This document shows positions 1 to 14,099 of a stretch of DNA of 64,000 nt, piece by piece. Position 1 is the first letter of the stretch. The number at the start of each line of letters is the position of its first letter. The position numbers and the translations under genes were made by a program. The notes beneath the pieces were generated by a model that searched no databases, was not told the origin of the DNA, and saw only the letters and a program-made list of their open reading frames with translations. This DNA is from Coturnix japonica (Eukaryota > Chordata > Aves > Galliformes > Phasianidae): NCBI RefSeq assembly GCF_001577835.2, contig NC_029520.1, positions 49,773,101-49,837,100 of the forward strand, read 5' to 3'.

Positions 1-1293
1 CGTGGGCAATAATGTTTAGTGTTCCAGAGAAACAGCCCTTGCTCCTCTCAGGGAAAGGGTCTTAGTGCTGCAATTTTTGGGAAGGAAAGATGGTTCAGTC
101 CCAGCAATAGCACTATTAGGAGCAGCATGCCTACAGGTTTGGGCCATATTTAGAACATTGCTTTTCTTAGAGCTGCAGATTGGCAGTGAGGGGCAGTGAA
201 ACAGATTTGTAGACAAAGCAAGAAAGGAGATGATAACATCCTCATTTTACAGATGGCTGCTGAAATACATGCACACTCATCTTAAAGCCCCTTTGCCTGG
301 GAAAGCTGTTGAAAAGGGGGTTGTGGTTGACTAATTTATTATGTTATTAATTGATTTGTTGAGTGAGATGAATTGATTTCAGTGCAGCAGCACCAGGTAT
401 ATGCCACAGAACTGGGAAATGGCCCCACTTTATTTCTGAGTCCTTGTTTGCAAGACCATCTCTATAGCCTGGTTGGTGACCTTTACATCTGCTAGATGCC
501 GGTAAGAAATTAGTGGGTGTCCCCATCATTCCAAGTGGCAACGAGCAGGGGCAGCAAGGTAGGAAGAGTTTTGAATAGCACACCATTTCTATCAAATGGA
601 TAATTTCCATGTATACAGATGTACGTCCATGTAGCTGTGGCAATGTGCTTTCTACTTGTAGATTTTACTCCTCCAGAAGCAGTGAAGGGGAGATTATGCT
701 GGAAGGAAGCTTAAAAGAAGAAAAAAACTGAAGAGCAACTTAGTGCTTAGCGGTGCTGAATTATTCATAAATCTGGCTGGCCAAAGTAACACTGCAAAGG
801 GAAACAAATGAAGGTGCTGGAGAGAAAATGTCAGATGATATGTCAACCAAATGCATGAGTGTCACAGGTTGCATGGAGAATCTGGCCTGGGATCCCAACT
901 CCTAAGTTCTGGGTTGCTGCCTGCCCTTTATAAGGGAGAGTGATCATGTTGGCCATGAATTCTGGTGTGACTTTGGTGATGCCTGGGGGCCTTTGTTAGC
1001 TTGATTTGTGACCTTTTCTTCCAGGGAATCTTTTCCTTTGAAGGGAGTAGCAGTGAATGGGGAATAGTCAGCATGCAGCTATCCAGGACCACAGCTGTCC
1101 AAGGCCAGAGGCACTGATCTGCAATGCAGCAGGTAGAACCACAAATTCTGAACAGTTAATTTCTGTGCAACAGAATGGCCAGGTCACAACCTGAACCTAT
1201 GGTCAAGTACCAGCTGAGAACACATATCTAACCCAGGGAGCTCATGTGCAATCAGTGCAGCTGTGTGATCAGAGGGGGTGGACTCTGGATCCA

Positions 1294-1307
1294 CCCCCCC
1301 CCCCCCC
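1294..1307. repeat. Poly-C homopolymer
   Basis: An uninterrupted run of about 14 C. It is a simple-sequence tract prone to length variation. Confidence 0.9.
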
Positions 1308-1642
1308 ACTCTCATTTAAGGGTTAGCAGCCAAGGGAAGAGTGTTTCTTTAGGTAGAGATTGTTCTCCTCTTGAGCTGTCACTGGTCATCAGAAGGGGTG
1401 AGCTAATTTTTCTTTTTTATCATCTTCTACTGATCATAATGCTTGTACTGCAGTAGAAGGTACTTTCATTGTCTTCTTTTACAGTGCATCCTGTCAGTCA
1501 CATCTCTCCAAAGAATGTGCCATCTCCCTTTGTCCTGTTTGAAAGAGCTGCTTTCAGCGCTTCCTGTCCTCCTGGTTAAAAATCAACTATGAATTTTTTC
1601 AACATCTTTTCTCTGTGCTTCCTCTGCAGATGAAATCTCTTA

Positions 1643-1775
1643 GAGTCGCAGAATGGCTTGGAAGGGACCTTAAGGATCCTCCATTTCCAGTCCCTGTGCT
1701 GTGGATAGGGTTGCCAGCCACTAGATCAAGCACTAGATGAGGTTCCAGTGCCCCATCCAACCTAGCATCCATCCT
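1643..1775 (-). mobile_element. CR1 LINE fragment (3' end)
   Basis: The plus strand reads GAATGGCTTGGAAGGGACC followed by a ccatccaacct-type block. This is the reverse complement of the CR1 3' end (ggtcccttccaa followed by an attctgtgatt tail). It is diverged and 5'-truncated, as is usual for CR1. Confidence 0.75.
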
Positions 1776-2425
1776 TCCTAGTGTCCATCCTTATTATTTA
1801 TTGCCCTACAACTCACAGTAGCAGCTAACAGGAGTGTCTGGAGTGAGCAAAAACCATCTGACCCACACCTGGTGCTTCCACAGGGAAGCAGAAAAGATCA
1901 TTGTGCTAATGGTGAGCTCAGAAGTGGGGCTATGCAGAAACTTGAGCCCTGCTTGAGGAGCAGAATTTTTCTCTGCTGTTTCACTGGCTGCTAAGACATA
2001 GAAATCTTCCTTGAATCACCATGCAAATGGCTCTGCTACATATAGCTGAGCTCTCCTGGGTACTCCCGAAGAAAATATTCAGTGCACTTGGCTTCACTCC
2101 TGTTGTTCTGATCTGGAAATTCCAACAACTGAGATTTTCTGCTGCAAGTCAGGAGATATTCATATGAAGGCTTTATTTTGCCCTGTGGGCACGAGTGGAG
2201 TGAAAATCTGCAGTTAACAGATCTAAATCAGACATGCATATACATATGTATGCGTGCAAATGTAGGTATTAGATATCTGTAGAATTCTGTAAGTAAGACC
2301 CTCACATCCACTTCCAGTAAATGCAGAAAATTAGTGTTGACAGCAGGTCTCTGTGGCTGACCCAGGCTGAGTTAGTTATCAGTTTGTCCCTACCAGCACT
2401 GGCTGGGAAAAAGAGAAGTATAAAA

Positions 2426-2500
2426 TATAGACTCATAAATTATCCCAAGTTGGAAGGGACCCATAAGGATCACAAAGTCCAACTCCTAGAGCTGAAAACA
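2426..2500 (-). mobile_element. CR1 LINE fragment
   Basis: A short reverse-oriented CR1 3' end. It contains CCCAAGTTGGAAGGGACCC and then caaagtccaactcc, the usual reversed CR1 terminal signature. The tail repeat is degraded to actcataaattat. Confidence 0.75.
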
Positions 2501-3999
2501 AGGAAGCACATAGAAAGCATCTTCTTTCTAAAATGCCAAGGTTTGTGTTTTCCAAGGATAAATATGACTCCCAAGGTAAGATCTATGTCTCTGTGAAGCC
2601 TCCAGAGCATCTGATGTGTGCTGTGCCCTTCTAGTTAGCTGGAGAGTCCCAGTTTTCAGTGTCCCTTCTCATGGCTGTTTCTCCCCAGAGACTTGGAGAG
2701 GCATCTTTGTTAGCTCATTGTAGTTGATCCCCATCAGGAGACTGGAAAAATGGAATCACTGCATAAGGATCTGCCACGGTTTGGGTTTGTTTGTTGCTGT
2801 TTTTAAGCAGGATTTAATTATGATAATTGGATCCTTTCCAGGAAGGGTAGATACAACATGCTCTCAGCTGTGGAAAATCCTGCAGGATTTCACTTTTGCT
2901 GACCAAACTGAAAGATCTCTAAAATGCTGAGGTATCCATTGTCTATCATTTTGTCAATCCAATATAGGAAGGGAGAGGATGTAAATATTTGCTGGAATTG
3001 CGTGTTGGAGAGCACACAGTGATCTACATTTGGTTAATCTGCGTTGCAAGTGAAGTCAGAGGAATAGCAGGTGACTGTGGAAGGCTATAGTGCTAGACAC
3101 CTTTCCTAAGACACACAGATCTCGTTCTAGCTTCATAAGGAGAGAGAAAGGTCTCTGCTGATTTTTGTTTATTCCAGTTGTAGTGTCTGGAGCCGCAATC
3201 AGGATCTTGTGTTGGCCAAGATGGACATGTGCAGTATGATCCTCTCCTAGGAGAGTCTACAGAATAAATTTTGGTCTAAGGAGGATTGTTTAAGGCACAA
3301 AACCAGGAAACTACACCATTTTGTGCTGGCTGAGGTCAGCCCTGCCTTTGATGTTGCCCATTCTCCTTTTCACTTAGGACACAATAGCTCTGGCTGGAGA
3401 TGAAGCACAGCCATCCCATGTCAGCAGATGATTCCTCCTGCTGTGTGCTAAAAATGCTGCTTCTGCTGTATGTTAGAGGAGCGGAAGTACGTAAGGGCTG
3501 GAGGACCAAATGGTCTGTTTTAATTATTCATTATTTGCAGTAGCTATTATTATTTAAGATATGCCCTTCTTGGTCCGAAATATTGTCTGCTGACCTGTTT
3601 CTTTCCTTGGTTGCTACCACCTGACATCCTTCTGCACTTTCTCTGCAAGCAGGCCAGGCCTACAGTCTGGTCCATCAAGTCCCAACCTGCTGCCATCCTT
3701 GCAGGAACTGCAGTGACTCCTGTAACCACCTGGGCCATCCCTTAGGCTGTAACTGGCTGCAGTTCTACCAAGCTAGCCAATGCTTTGCTCCTTGTGCTGG
3801 TCCTAAATGGCTGCTGGGCTTCCCTTGCTCTGCTCCATCGCTTCTCCCCAAGACCAGAACAGCCAGAGTGTGTGACACATCCAGGGGAAGAGTCGCTGTG
3901 GCTGTGCCTACACACCCACTGTCATCCCCATTCCTGTTTGAGAGCTACAGGCCTTCTTTACTCTGCTTTTTAATAACACAGATGATTTTAACTGTTTCC

Positions 4000-4680
4000 T
4001 GGCTTCACCCTCAGTTCCATCTCCTTGTCTTTAGTCTGTTTAATGCTTCCTTCTAAGTGATGGCTTTGTCACTTAATCTCATTAAAACTTCTCTTCATTG
4101 AACTCCATGTGCTGCTTATCAGACTGTAAGCCTAATCTCCCATTTGTAATTAATTTGTTCTGTGCCTCCTACAATTTGGCATTGTTAGATAATGGCATCA
4201 GTCTCAAGGTCATTGATACGCAGCATGAGGAAAGCACCAGCAGTAACTGCCCTGTGAGTCTCCATCCTCCTGCCTCCTCCCTTTGCCACCCTGTTTGATT
4301 TTATTGACAGCTTTCTCCCTCAGCCAGTTTCTAATGTGTTTCAGCTGTCTCCTGTCTGGCTTGTGCTGCTCTGTGACTTTATGAATCAATCTCTTGCATT
4401 GCCTAGAGGGGAATGCTTTCCTGATATCTTCCAGGCTCATCTGCAGCACTTTGCCCTCTTGCCTTTCAGTTTGTTCCTGTTTGGTCCAGTAATTCAGGTG
4501 CTCTGCAATTCCTTTGCTGAGTTATGTGTAAAACTGGAAGAGATTCATCTTTGTGGACACATATTTGGGGATGAGATACAGGAGTCTTTTACCTTTGGGC
4601 CATCGAGCCAAGTGGACGCTCAGTGTCTTACTCAGTGTAGAAATCAATCAGTGCTATAATTAGACATCTGTATTTAAATA
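4000..4680. mobile_element. Possible ancient LINE remnant (L3/CR1-like)
   Basis: Phrases such as cattgttagataatggcatc, ctcaaggtcattgata and cagccagtttctaatg resemble very old amniote CR1/L3-type sequence in reverse orientation. I judged this from memory of the repeat family only. No intact reading frame is present, and the match is weak. Confidence 0.3.
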
Positions 4681-7223
4681 TATTAATAAATTCTGGATCC
4701 CCAGGGTGACACAGCATGCTACCACCAGCCAGTTCTGGTGGGCGGAAAGCAAGCACTGATCAAAGGTGAAAAATGGCCCCTACTGCTTCCTGCAGATGGG
4801 ATGTGGGTGCTTAGTGCCAGCCCATGTTGAGCAGAGTTAGTGGGGTCCTGCCCTGGCTGGCTCTGCTGGCTTGAAATCTGCTTCTAGCAATAAATTTCAA
4901 GGCTAGAAAAGGCAAAAATGAGACCTCTAGTGGTACTGCCATTTTCTCATCAGCAATTGCTGATACAGTTATCTGGAGCCTTTGTGGGCTCTTGAAATAG
5001 GGTTAGTCTGGGCCAAGGTAAAGCACTTCATTTTCCCTGATAGATTTATCTTCATCTCACATATTTCCCTGTTTGGAGGTAGAATCCAACAGACTTGAGC
5101 TGATTTAGCTCATTCTTAACAGTTCTGTGCGTCCTAGAAGCCATCTATTAAACTTAAGTAACAGATCCACACAAAGCTGTCATTGGGCCACAGGTATCAG
5201 CATTCAGTGCAGCATTGATCACAGTATTCAGGCAGCTACACGGAGCAGCTCCAAACCCATTACCCAGAGTGGGGTGGAGGAAAATCTCCCTGGAGTTGGT
5301 AGAAGGCAAGTAGTCAGATCTGCAACACTGTGGTAACAGACAGCTCATAGGCAAGGTTCAGCTCCATACTTGAGGATGCATGATAATTGCTCCCAGTGAA
5401 AGGTGCCTAGCTCAGAAGCAAGAAGACATGTTTGCAGTGTGCTTGTCAGCTGTTAGGAATTGTGTGTTTCGTCTGAATGCAGTTATGCCTAGGGATGCTA
5501 GCTAAGAGCAGAAGACTTTGTGTTTGTGGCTGTAGTCACATACTCAGTGGCCAATGGTTTCTGCTCAGTGACTATGTTGATGAGACTAACAGAGTGACAG
5601 CTTCAGGAGACTTAGTCCTGTGGTCTGAAGCAGGTCTGCATCAGCAGGTATAAACTGTTCCTTCCTAAAGCATCCTCATTTTGGGCTCTCTCTGCAATAC
5701 ACTCCTCCAAACCATGTTGAAAACATCTTTATAATCCATTTATATAGCTCCTTTTGTGTGCTGTGCTGCCATTCTCTGGGCTCACACAATCACTACACCG
5801 ATGTGATCAACAAAAGAACAAAAATCATTTTATTCAGCACATACTCCTTTCCCTCTGAGAACGAGACAAAGCTCAGCTTTGTTTGGCTGGAATGCGCTTG
5901 AACCCCAGACCCCAAAAGCACCATTGTAGCACTAAATATCACCTATTTACTCTCAAAAGTGCTTTTTTGAATTTTGATTTGGTTTCATTTTTAATGATCC
6001 ATTTGTCTCTTCAGACACAGGAGCAGCGAAATAACAGTGATTTGCAGCCACAGGCTGCCCGCTCCATCCTCTGCTTCCATGGAAACACATGTTGGATGAG
6101 ACAGAATCAGGCTTAAAGCAGATGATTTCCAAGTTGTTTGCTTTTCCTTGCAGGGAGTAACGGATCTCTTGTTTGTATCGAGCTCTAGGCAAGGAGAAGC
6201 CACCTTTGGAGGGATAACTTTCAGAGGTGCTAGGCTGGTGGTATTGCTGGGGTTAGAACCATCTTCCTGTGCATATGGACTTGCTGCTTTTCTACTCAGG
6301 TGCTTGGAAGAGAGTGGAGAGGGTGGGTTTGAAGCAAGTGTTCTTATGGGCAAGGTTATAAGATGTAATTCCTTTGCATTACCTTCCTTTCCCCCCCTCA
6401 AGAGGTGGAGATCATGCTGTTCTCTGCACTTAAGCACCTCAGAGGGGCGGAAATGACTCACCTGATACCTCTGTTCACGTACTGGGCAGCCTCTTCCCTC
6501 CGTGAGTCATAGTGAAAAACAGATTATTCGCAATTTGAGGGCAAAATAAGAGAGGAATGGGAAAAGGGCAGGGGCTTACACAAGTCTGCATGGCAGACAG
6601 TCAGTGCTTGAGGCAGTGGCACAGGACAACTCCCCTCTGAGCTGCAGGAAACCCATCCATCCTTGGCCTGTTAACAAAACCCCACCCTCAGATCTCAGGA
6701 GGTACAAATAAACGTCACCATGTGCTGCCGGCTGGTTCTGCGAGATTCCCACTAATCAGAGCCTTTCATGAATTATTTAGCATCAGAGAAATGTGACAGA
6801 AGGATTCTGGCACTTCAGATGTGCAAAATAATGGCTGCTTTTACTTCCCAGCTAATTGGGAAGCCAAAATGTATTGTGTTATATGGGTATGCGTGTCTTG
6901 GGATGGGTTGGGATCTTCCTGCCCTACCCACAGAGGGCTCAGGGTTGTTCCTCTGTGTGTTGCTGTGGCCTTGGGGGTGTTATGAGTGTTTGGTTGTGGG
7001 CATTTCCATTGTCCTCTCTGCCTCCCTCTGAGCAACCTGTCCCTGTGTGTTGTGCCTTGCATTGCTTTCTGCATGCCTCCCTCCCAAATAAGTAGGTCTT
7101 GACTGCAGGTTTGCAACCTGGGAAAAACAAGCAGCTGCAGAACAGCGTGTCTATATTTATCTGGAACTCAGAAGCTGCGGTTTGCAGGGATCTTTGATCA
7201 CTTTGAGTGTCAGACTACCTGGA

Positions 7224-7235
7224 GGGGGGGGGGGG
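7224..7235. repeat. Poly-G homopolymer
   Basis: Twelve G in a row within a purine-rich stretch that continues as gaaaggaaaata. Confidence 0.9.
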
Positions 7236-10200
7236 AAAGGAAAATAAAACAACTGAAAAGCAAGTCTTTTGGAAAAGGAAACAGCTGCTCCTTACGAAGT
7301 GAAGCCTCAGCAGCATCAGACCATATCCACCCTGCTGTGATAGACGAGGTTCATCCAAAACCAAGCACTTGAGTCTGGGATTTGCTTTTCTTTCCTTGAA
7401 TGTTCAAAGTTTGTGGTTTTCTTGAATTTATTGTGAATTCGGTCCAAATGTTTTAGTTCAGAATGAGATGTTCATTTACAAGGAGGAAGGAGTATGTGGT
7501 GCTAACTGTCTCATCTGGAGATGCAATGCTCACCCAGTCCTTTGTTGCTGCTTCCTTTTGGAATTCCTCAGTTTTTTCCTTATTACATTTTAATTGATAC
7601 AGAAGGGAAAATAATTCCATTTTGCTCTTAAATATATTCAGATTCAATCTATAGTTCCTGTTGCATATTCACACTCAGAGGGTTATCTTTCCTCTGCAGA
7701 AGCAATCAGGAAAATGTGGCTTAAGATGTTTAAGAGTATCATCAGGCGAATCTCTGTTCCTTAACCCTTTTAGTTGCGTTTTCTAAATGTGAAATCGTTT
7801 TTGCTGATCTATCTTTAATCTTTCGGCCTTGAGAATAGAAAATGAAATTGTCTTTCTTCATATACTCGGCGTCAGCATCCACATCAAGGCTTTCTCATTG
7901 TGTGCTGAGGGGCTGAGGATGTGCGTTATTCAAGTACTCAGAGATGGAGCCTGTTTTTCTGTAAGGAGCCCACTTCCACAAGTTCAAGGGATTTAGCTGG
8001 GCTCTGCATTTCTTCCTTCCCTTTTTCCTCATTTCACACCTCTGTGTACAAAATACCTGGTTTTAGGGATGACTGATGCTAAGTCCCTCGTGATCTGGCT
8101 CCAGGGTGTGATTTTTCTTTGTCTGTTTCGCTGATGTGCTGCTAGAAGCTTATTTCACCTTGCTTATGGGATCTGCTGACCCTGTGCCCCATATGGAGGA
8201 TGTATGGGGCAGGGCCAGCACCCCAGTACTCAGCCATACTTTCCTCTGTAGCTGCTCTTCCAGATGATATCCTAAATTGTCCCATAAAGCTATTTTCCCT
8301 GTGCTTTTCCCCAGCAAACACAAATCTGACCACTTTCTAGACAGCACTTCTGGCACATCATTTCCTGATCTAATTCTTCTGGTTACCCTGGAGGCCTGGA
8401 GCAGCATCAGAGGGCTGCTTCACTGGCAGAATATTTCTTCAGCCATTGCTCTACTGACTCTTACCAGAGCCCCGCCATGTTCTCTCAGTGCTTGTCTCAT
8501 CCCACAGCTTTACACTGACAATTCCTATCATACCTCTCTGTATTTTGCATCCTCTCTCTTTTGCTCTCTTTTTCTTTTCTTCCCTAGCACGCTTCTGCAT
8601 ATGTCATTCATCAGCCTTTGGCCCCGTGACCCACCTCCTAATCCTCTGCAGCCTCAGCCAAGTGTTATTCTGTATTAACAGCTGACCCCCCCCCTTTTAT
8701 CCCTCCATCCTGATGATGGTTTTGAGCAGCAGCAGCAGCTGGGTGAGCACCATCCCTCCCTCTCCTCTGCAGGGTGTCATCTGGTACCCAGGTGGTCACA
8801 TCCACAGAGTGGGCAGCAGCAGGGCTGGGGACAAGCTGCAGTGATGAGAATACATCCAGCAGCGTATCGTGGTCTGCTGCTGTTTTCCAGGGAAAGCTGG
8901 GGTTGCCATGACAATGATGTGTTGGTTGAGCTGGTGCTTGCATGGCCACAGCAGCTGCACACCTTTGTCTCTAATGCCCGGATGATTCCTTTCCCCAAAG
9001 AAAATGGCTTTTTTAGGGGAACATGTGAGGATTTGAGATGTGCCAGTCTATACCTTTACCTACTGACCAGGGTCAGGTTCACAGGAGGGATATTGGCAAC
9101 AGGAGCCAACAGAAACTCTGCAAACCCATTCACCAGCACCCCTGGGTACCTGCAAGGATGCCAGCCTGATTTAGAGGCTGAATCTCTGACCTCAGGTTGT
9201 TGGTTTTATTTGCAGTTGTGTTTGCACAGTCTGTAGTTGTATTTGCACTTGGATAGAGCATCCCAGGCCTGATTCCCTGGGGGAGAGTCAAATGGATGAG
9301 CTGTGCCATGGCCACCCCTCTGTCACCAGCCCCAGCTCTGTGGGGAGTATGACCATGCCATACAGCCCTGAGCCTGACACAGCACCATTTCACCTTTAAA
9401 TGGCGATGGAGAGACCCTTAGGACAGGGCAGAGGTTGAGCCTAAGGGAAGGGAATTGTGTCCCCTGTGTGAGAGCACGTAACTTGAAATTTGGAGACAGT
9501 TAAGCTTTGGAAGTATCAGTGGAGCTTTTGGAATGGCACCCATAGGGTAAAGGACCTGCAGCTCAGTCAGACCTTGCTTCAAGAATTTGCTACAAGTGTG
9601 TCCTCCCCTTGTCTCCTGAGCATGGTTGGCTGAAGGCTTCTCTGCTCCTTTCACCTCTACCCAGCACCAGGCAGGATTTCACCATTGCCACAAGCAGTGC
9701 AATCCAAGCTAGTCTTCACAACCATGCTTGACCTCCGTTGGTCCAAAAAATAGCAGTAACACTTGTCTGCAACTTGTTTACAAAAATGCATGCGGTTCCT
9801 TTGCTAGAGAACAGATGCTGTGCCAGGTGTTGCAGAAAGAAAGCTTAAAAGCAGATGCTGCCCCAAATTTAAATGGACCCAGAGACCCAAGAGAGAGGAT
9901 TCCCGAGGTCACACAGGAAGCCTGTGGCAGACATGGGGGCTGAACACGGATCTCCTGAGGCCCAGCCAACGCTGTGGTCTCAGAACTGTCTTTTCTTTTG
10001 TCTTCCAGTCCATTAAGACAATCAATTAATGACATGGAATTAATAATGCCAGCTGCAGCACCAGCAGTGCTGTAAGGGAGACAAATTTAGAAGCACGGGC
10101 TTACAGGCAGCAGGCTTGGGAACAGGGGTAGTCTATGAGTGGTGGATGAAGCTGCTCCAATGGGGGAATACAGGTCAGCTGTAGTTTTAGGGGCTCATCA

Positions 10201-10746
10201 GCTTCATAGTCAAGGCTTAAAGTGAAGGCATAAAACTGCCTCCCCAAAAGGAGAGAAATGCTTCATTGTCAAGTTTCAAGCACTTGAAAAATGTAACCCC
10301 TCTGGAAAGAAATGAAGACTTTTCTAGGTCAGTGGCAGGAATAGAGCCTTCGTTCTTATGATGCTTGTGGTTCAAAAACATCATTAAATAACCTAGAGAA
10401 ATTATCCACTTCTGATGAGCCAGGAGAAAAGTGCAACTGATTCATACGTGTCAGACGTGCTGCCTCCCACGTCAATCAGTCAGCTCCTGCAGAGCATCCC
10501 TGGGATGGTCAGTGAATGGAATCTACTCACTGAGGGACAGTAGATCAGCAGCTCAGATTCCATGTTGCCTTTTTTACCTGTGTACTGATTTCTTTTGTGA
10601 TATGGAGAGCTGAGAAAAAAAGGAAATTAATTGCTGCATTACATGTCCTAAGAGAAAGCATCAGAGCCTTGGGCATGAGATGCAAGGACAAAGCTGTCTA
10701 AGGCTCCTAGACTGTGAATAGCAGTGGACCTTCAATAGCTGTCAGC

Positions 10747-10786
10747 ATCTCAGTGATCCTTATGGGTCCCTTCCAACTCGAGATAT
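10747..10786 (+). mobile_element. Short CR1 remnant
   Basis: TCAGTGATCCTTATGGGTCC followed by cttccaact matches the conserved terminal block of CR1 in forward orientation. Only about 40 bp is recognisable. Confidence 0.55.
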
Positions 10787-12214
10787 AACTCTCAGCTCCT
10801 GCCCTTTTCCTCTGTGCTGCCTCTGAGCAATTCTGCAACCCAGAAATGTGTTGAGCAAGAATGAATGCAAGACAGCAGAGCCAGGATCTGGCCCATGCCA
10901 TGCTATTGACAGACTCATCACTAAAATGTAATTGCTGGCTGCCCTTGGCTTGGAGTACTCCGGCAAAAAAATCCCCATTGCTCTTGAGAGCTTCAAGACA
11001 TATTAATGTGACTTTTAAAATAGCATCCCCTCTATTTTTGTTGCTAATGCTAAGAACAAATGAGCTAAGGAAAAAAAAAAGCCCAACAGGCAGTGATCTC
11101 CCTTAATGCTATTGTTCCCCTAAGTGCCAAGTGTTGGGATCTCACAGCACCACGCTGCAGATCTGGCTGCCCTCAATGTGTCCTGCGCTGTGTTGATGTG
11201 GGGTGATGCAGAGCTCTGTTCTGCAGAACAGAATCAGTCCGAAGTGTCTTCAAAGTCACTGCACTTAGAGCAGAACCGGTGATAATTTTAGCTCTATCTT
11301 TGAATGTGTCATCATGAACTGTTCTTTGAAACCAATGCTGGTTTCCACCCCTGTGTGTCCTGCAGGGTGCTTAGGGACAGCCCTGCAGTTTGGGGTTGTA
11401 CCTGATCCTTCCCATGGAAGAACATTGCAGGTGCTTCTGAGCTATGATGGACTTAGACATATCATCAACTTGTCTCCAGCAGAGCTACGTAATAGGCAAA
11501 TGCTGCTGAACCCACTTGGCATGTGGACCTCTCACCTGTTGTAGGTCCAGGCAGGGCCATGTTATTTGTGCCTTCCACTCTGCTCTGCTCCACAGTCAGT
11601 GGCCCTGGTTTCATTCTGCTGCAAGAAAATAGTCCTTACCCTCAGGCTATTGATGGGCAGCTGCTTAGTCCTAATGCTGGCTCACATTCTTGGATACATA
11701 ATTTAAATTCTCATTGTAGAAATGCTTTTTTAATCAATTGCTATTTTAGCCATTGCCATTTTGTTAAGCTTGATGTTCACGCCTGGGTTGACACATGTAC
11801 AGTGTAACATTGGTGTTCATGATGTGGAGCAGTCCAGCTGTATACAACAGCTCTGAAGGGATGCTTTTTCAAAAGGAGGCAGAAATTGAAGCAGGAAAAC
11901 TGAGGATGTGGTTTATTTTGGTGGCCTGGGCAAGGTGGTGGGGACCTGAATTTTGGGGTGAGGAAAGTCTCTGCCAGTGGAGTTCATCATGAGAACAGAA
12001 TGTTAAGTGCACGTGGACCTCTCTCCTGTCCAGGGCAAATTATTATAGCTAATGGAGAACCGTGGGGTACAGTGAGATTCTGTCTTCTCACTGCTGTGTT
12101 GCTGATGGTTCACATGCAATAGCTGTAAGTTTCTGTGATGTGCTATTTGAGGTCTCTTGGGCTGTTTTCAGGGACTGCAGGATTTGGGAATTTCCTATGT
12201 CTGATCTTTTAGAT

Positions 12215-12687
12215 AGAGGAGGGCCACAAAGATGATCAGGGGGCTGGAGCACCTCCCCTATGAGGACAGGCTGAGGGAGTTGGGTTTGTTCAGCCTGGAG
12301 AAGAGAAGGTTGCGGGGTGACCTCATTGCAGCCTTTCAATACCTGAAGGGAACTTACTCCCAGGAAGGGAGTAAACTCTTCGAAAGGGCTGATAATAGCA
12401 GGACTAGGGGAAATGGTTTTAAGTTGAAGGAGGGAAGATTTAGGTTGGATGTTAGGGGAAAGTTCTTTACTAGAAGAGTGGTTAGGTCCTGGAACAGGCT
12501 GCCCAGTGAGGTTGTGGATGCCCCGTCCTTGGAGGTGTTCAAGACCAGGTTGGACGGGGCCCTGGGCAACCTGACCTAGTAAAGGTGTATGTTTGGTGGC
12601 CCTGCTAGGCAGGGGGGATGGAACTACATGATCCTTGAGGTCCCTTCCAACCCGGGTAATTCTGTGATTCTGTGATTCTGTGATTTT
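12215..12687 (+). mobile_element. CR1 LINE 3' end, about 470 bp
   Basis: This is the best-preserved CR1 copy in the window. In order it shows the gatgatcagggggctggagc block, the cctggagaagagaaggtt block, gcctttcaatacctgaaggg, the ggaacaggctgcccag block, ggtgttcaagaccaggttgg, and a tail of three attctgtg repeats. It is 5'-truncated. Residues of the LINE C-terminal frame are still readable on the plus strand (12232-12579). The last 200 bp is nearly identical to the copy at 36606-36825, so both belong to one subfamily. Confidence 0.95.
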
Positions 12688-13306
12688 ATGGAAATTGCTT
12701 GTAAATAGCTCATGTAACGTGTTGGTGCAGAGCTGCACTCAGTGTGCAGGGCTAAAAGCAACCAGAGAGGTATTTTCTGCTTTGCAAGGGGTCTACACCA
12801 ACCAGGCCATGGTGAGATACCATCCTTTACCAAGTTGTTCTTTATTTTCTAAGGCAGGAAGTACACAAAATCAAGGCTTGTACATTATTGAACATTACTG
12901 TATGCAATGACAATTAAAGCCAGTTCTACACCTATTAGTTAATTATTTCCCCGTTAGGGCACTGCAGATACTGGATGTAAGCCGAGGACAAGTCTGTCTG
13001 TGGATTTCAGTGATGATTTAGAAGCACAAACAATAGCTGCTGGCCATGTAACCCCAGCAGAGCTTTTTAGGTAAAGGCTGAGATCTGACTGTGGTGAACC
13101 ACTCTGTGAATTCTGGCTTTCTTCTATGAGATGAGTTACCTGAGGGAGGGATGAGTGACCTACTACTGCCAGCTGGGGAGATCTGTTAACTCGGGCGTTA
13201 AAGACTTGAGCTTTTGGAGCCAAAAAAGCAGAGAGATTCAGATTCATTTCCCTGTGCTGATGTGTGTATGACCTGCTGTCTGTGTGCTGCTGTCTGTTTT
13301 CATGTT

Positions 13307-13346
13307 AAAAAAAAAAAAAAAGAAAAAAGGAAAAAAAGAAGAAGAG
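13307..13346. repeat. A-rich simple sequence
   Basis: A run of about 15 A is followed by an imperfect A/G-rich stretch. It is low-complexity sequence with no attached element recognised. Confidence 0.8.
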
Positions 13347-14099
13347 CACTCAATATAAAATTGCTAAAGGAAAAATATTTAATAAGCAATCATGATCTGG
13401 AAGGTGATACAGCTGAGAGGTGGATTTTGGGCAAGGTTTTTAAGCATAATAAAACCTGAAAAAGACAGGGTGAAGGCAAGGCACTTCATTTAGTATTTTC
13501 CATGTACCATGTGGCCATGGCTTGCTATGACATCACTGCAGTGAGGAAACTGAGGCAGCTTGGTCCCTGGGCTGGTGTTGCAATCCAGCCATTGGTGCAC
13601 TGAGTTACTGCTGGGAGCTTTTTCACAAATTATCTCATAAACCTGCTGTCCTACACGGTGTGTGCAGCATTATGGGCAGTGAGGAGGTAGCACTTGGACC
13701 TGCACACCCCAGCAAGGGAGCAGCAGGGGTTGGTGGGAGGGGTGTGGGTGCTCTGCTGTTTTTTGCTGTTTCTAGAATAGTTTTGATGGGGGCTGAGGGG
13801 GGGAAGGGGATTGCTGTGAAGGGACCAGATCCTGCCCTTGGTTTTCCCCTGCCTGCTCCAAGACCTCACCTGGGCACACAGAGGGGAGGGAGGCATCAGC
13901 GTCTGGGGGTGGATAGGGAAATTTGTCTCTCAGCCCCAAAAAACCCCAATAAGACACCCAATTTCATCACTGTCAAGAAATTTCTGGAACACGGGTAGTC
14001 ACAACCATGCAGCCACATAGGAAACAGTGCTCCCCGTCTCCACCCGCCCCAAATTTGCTTTTATTTCTTTTGCCATCAGGTTGCTTTAACCATTTCAGT

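Noticed and set aside
12088-12738. 216-codon minus-strand open frame
   Set aside because: It is antisense to a CR1 copy.
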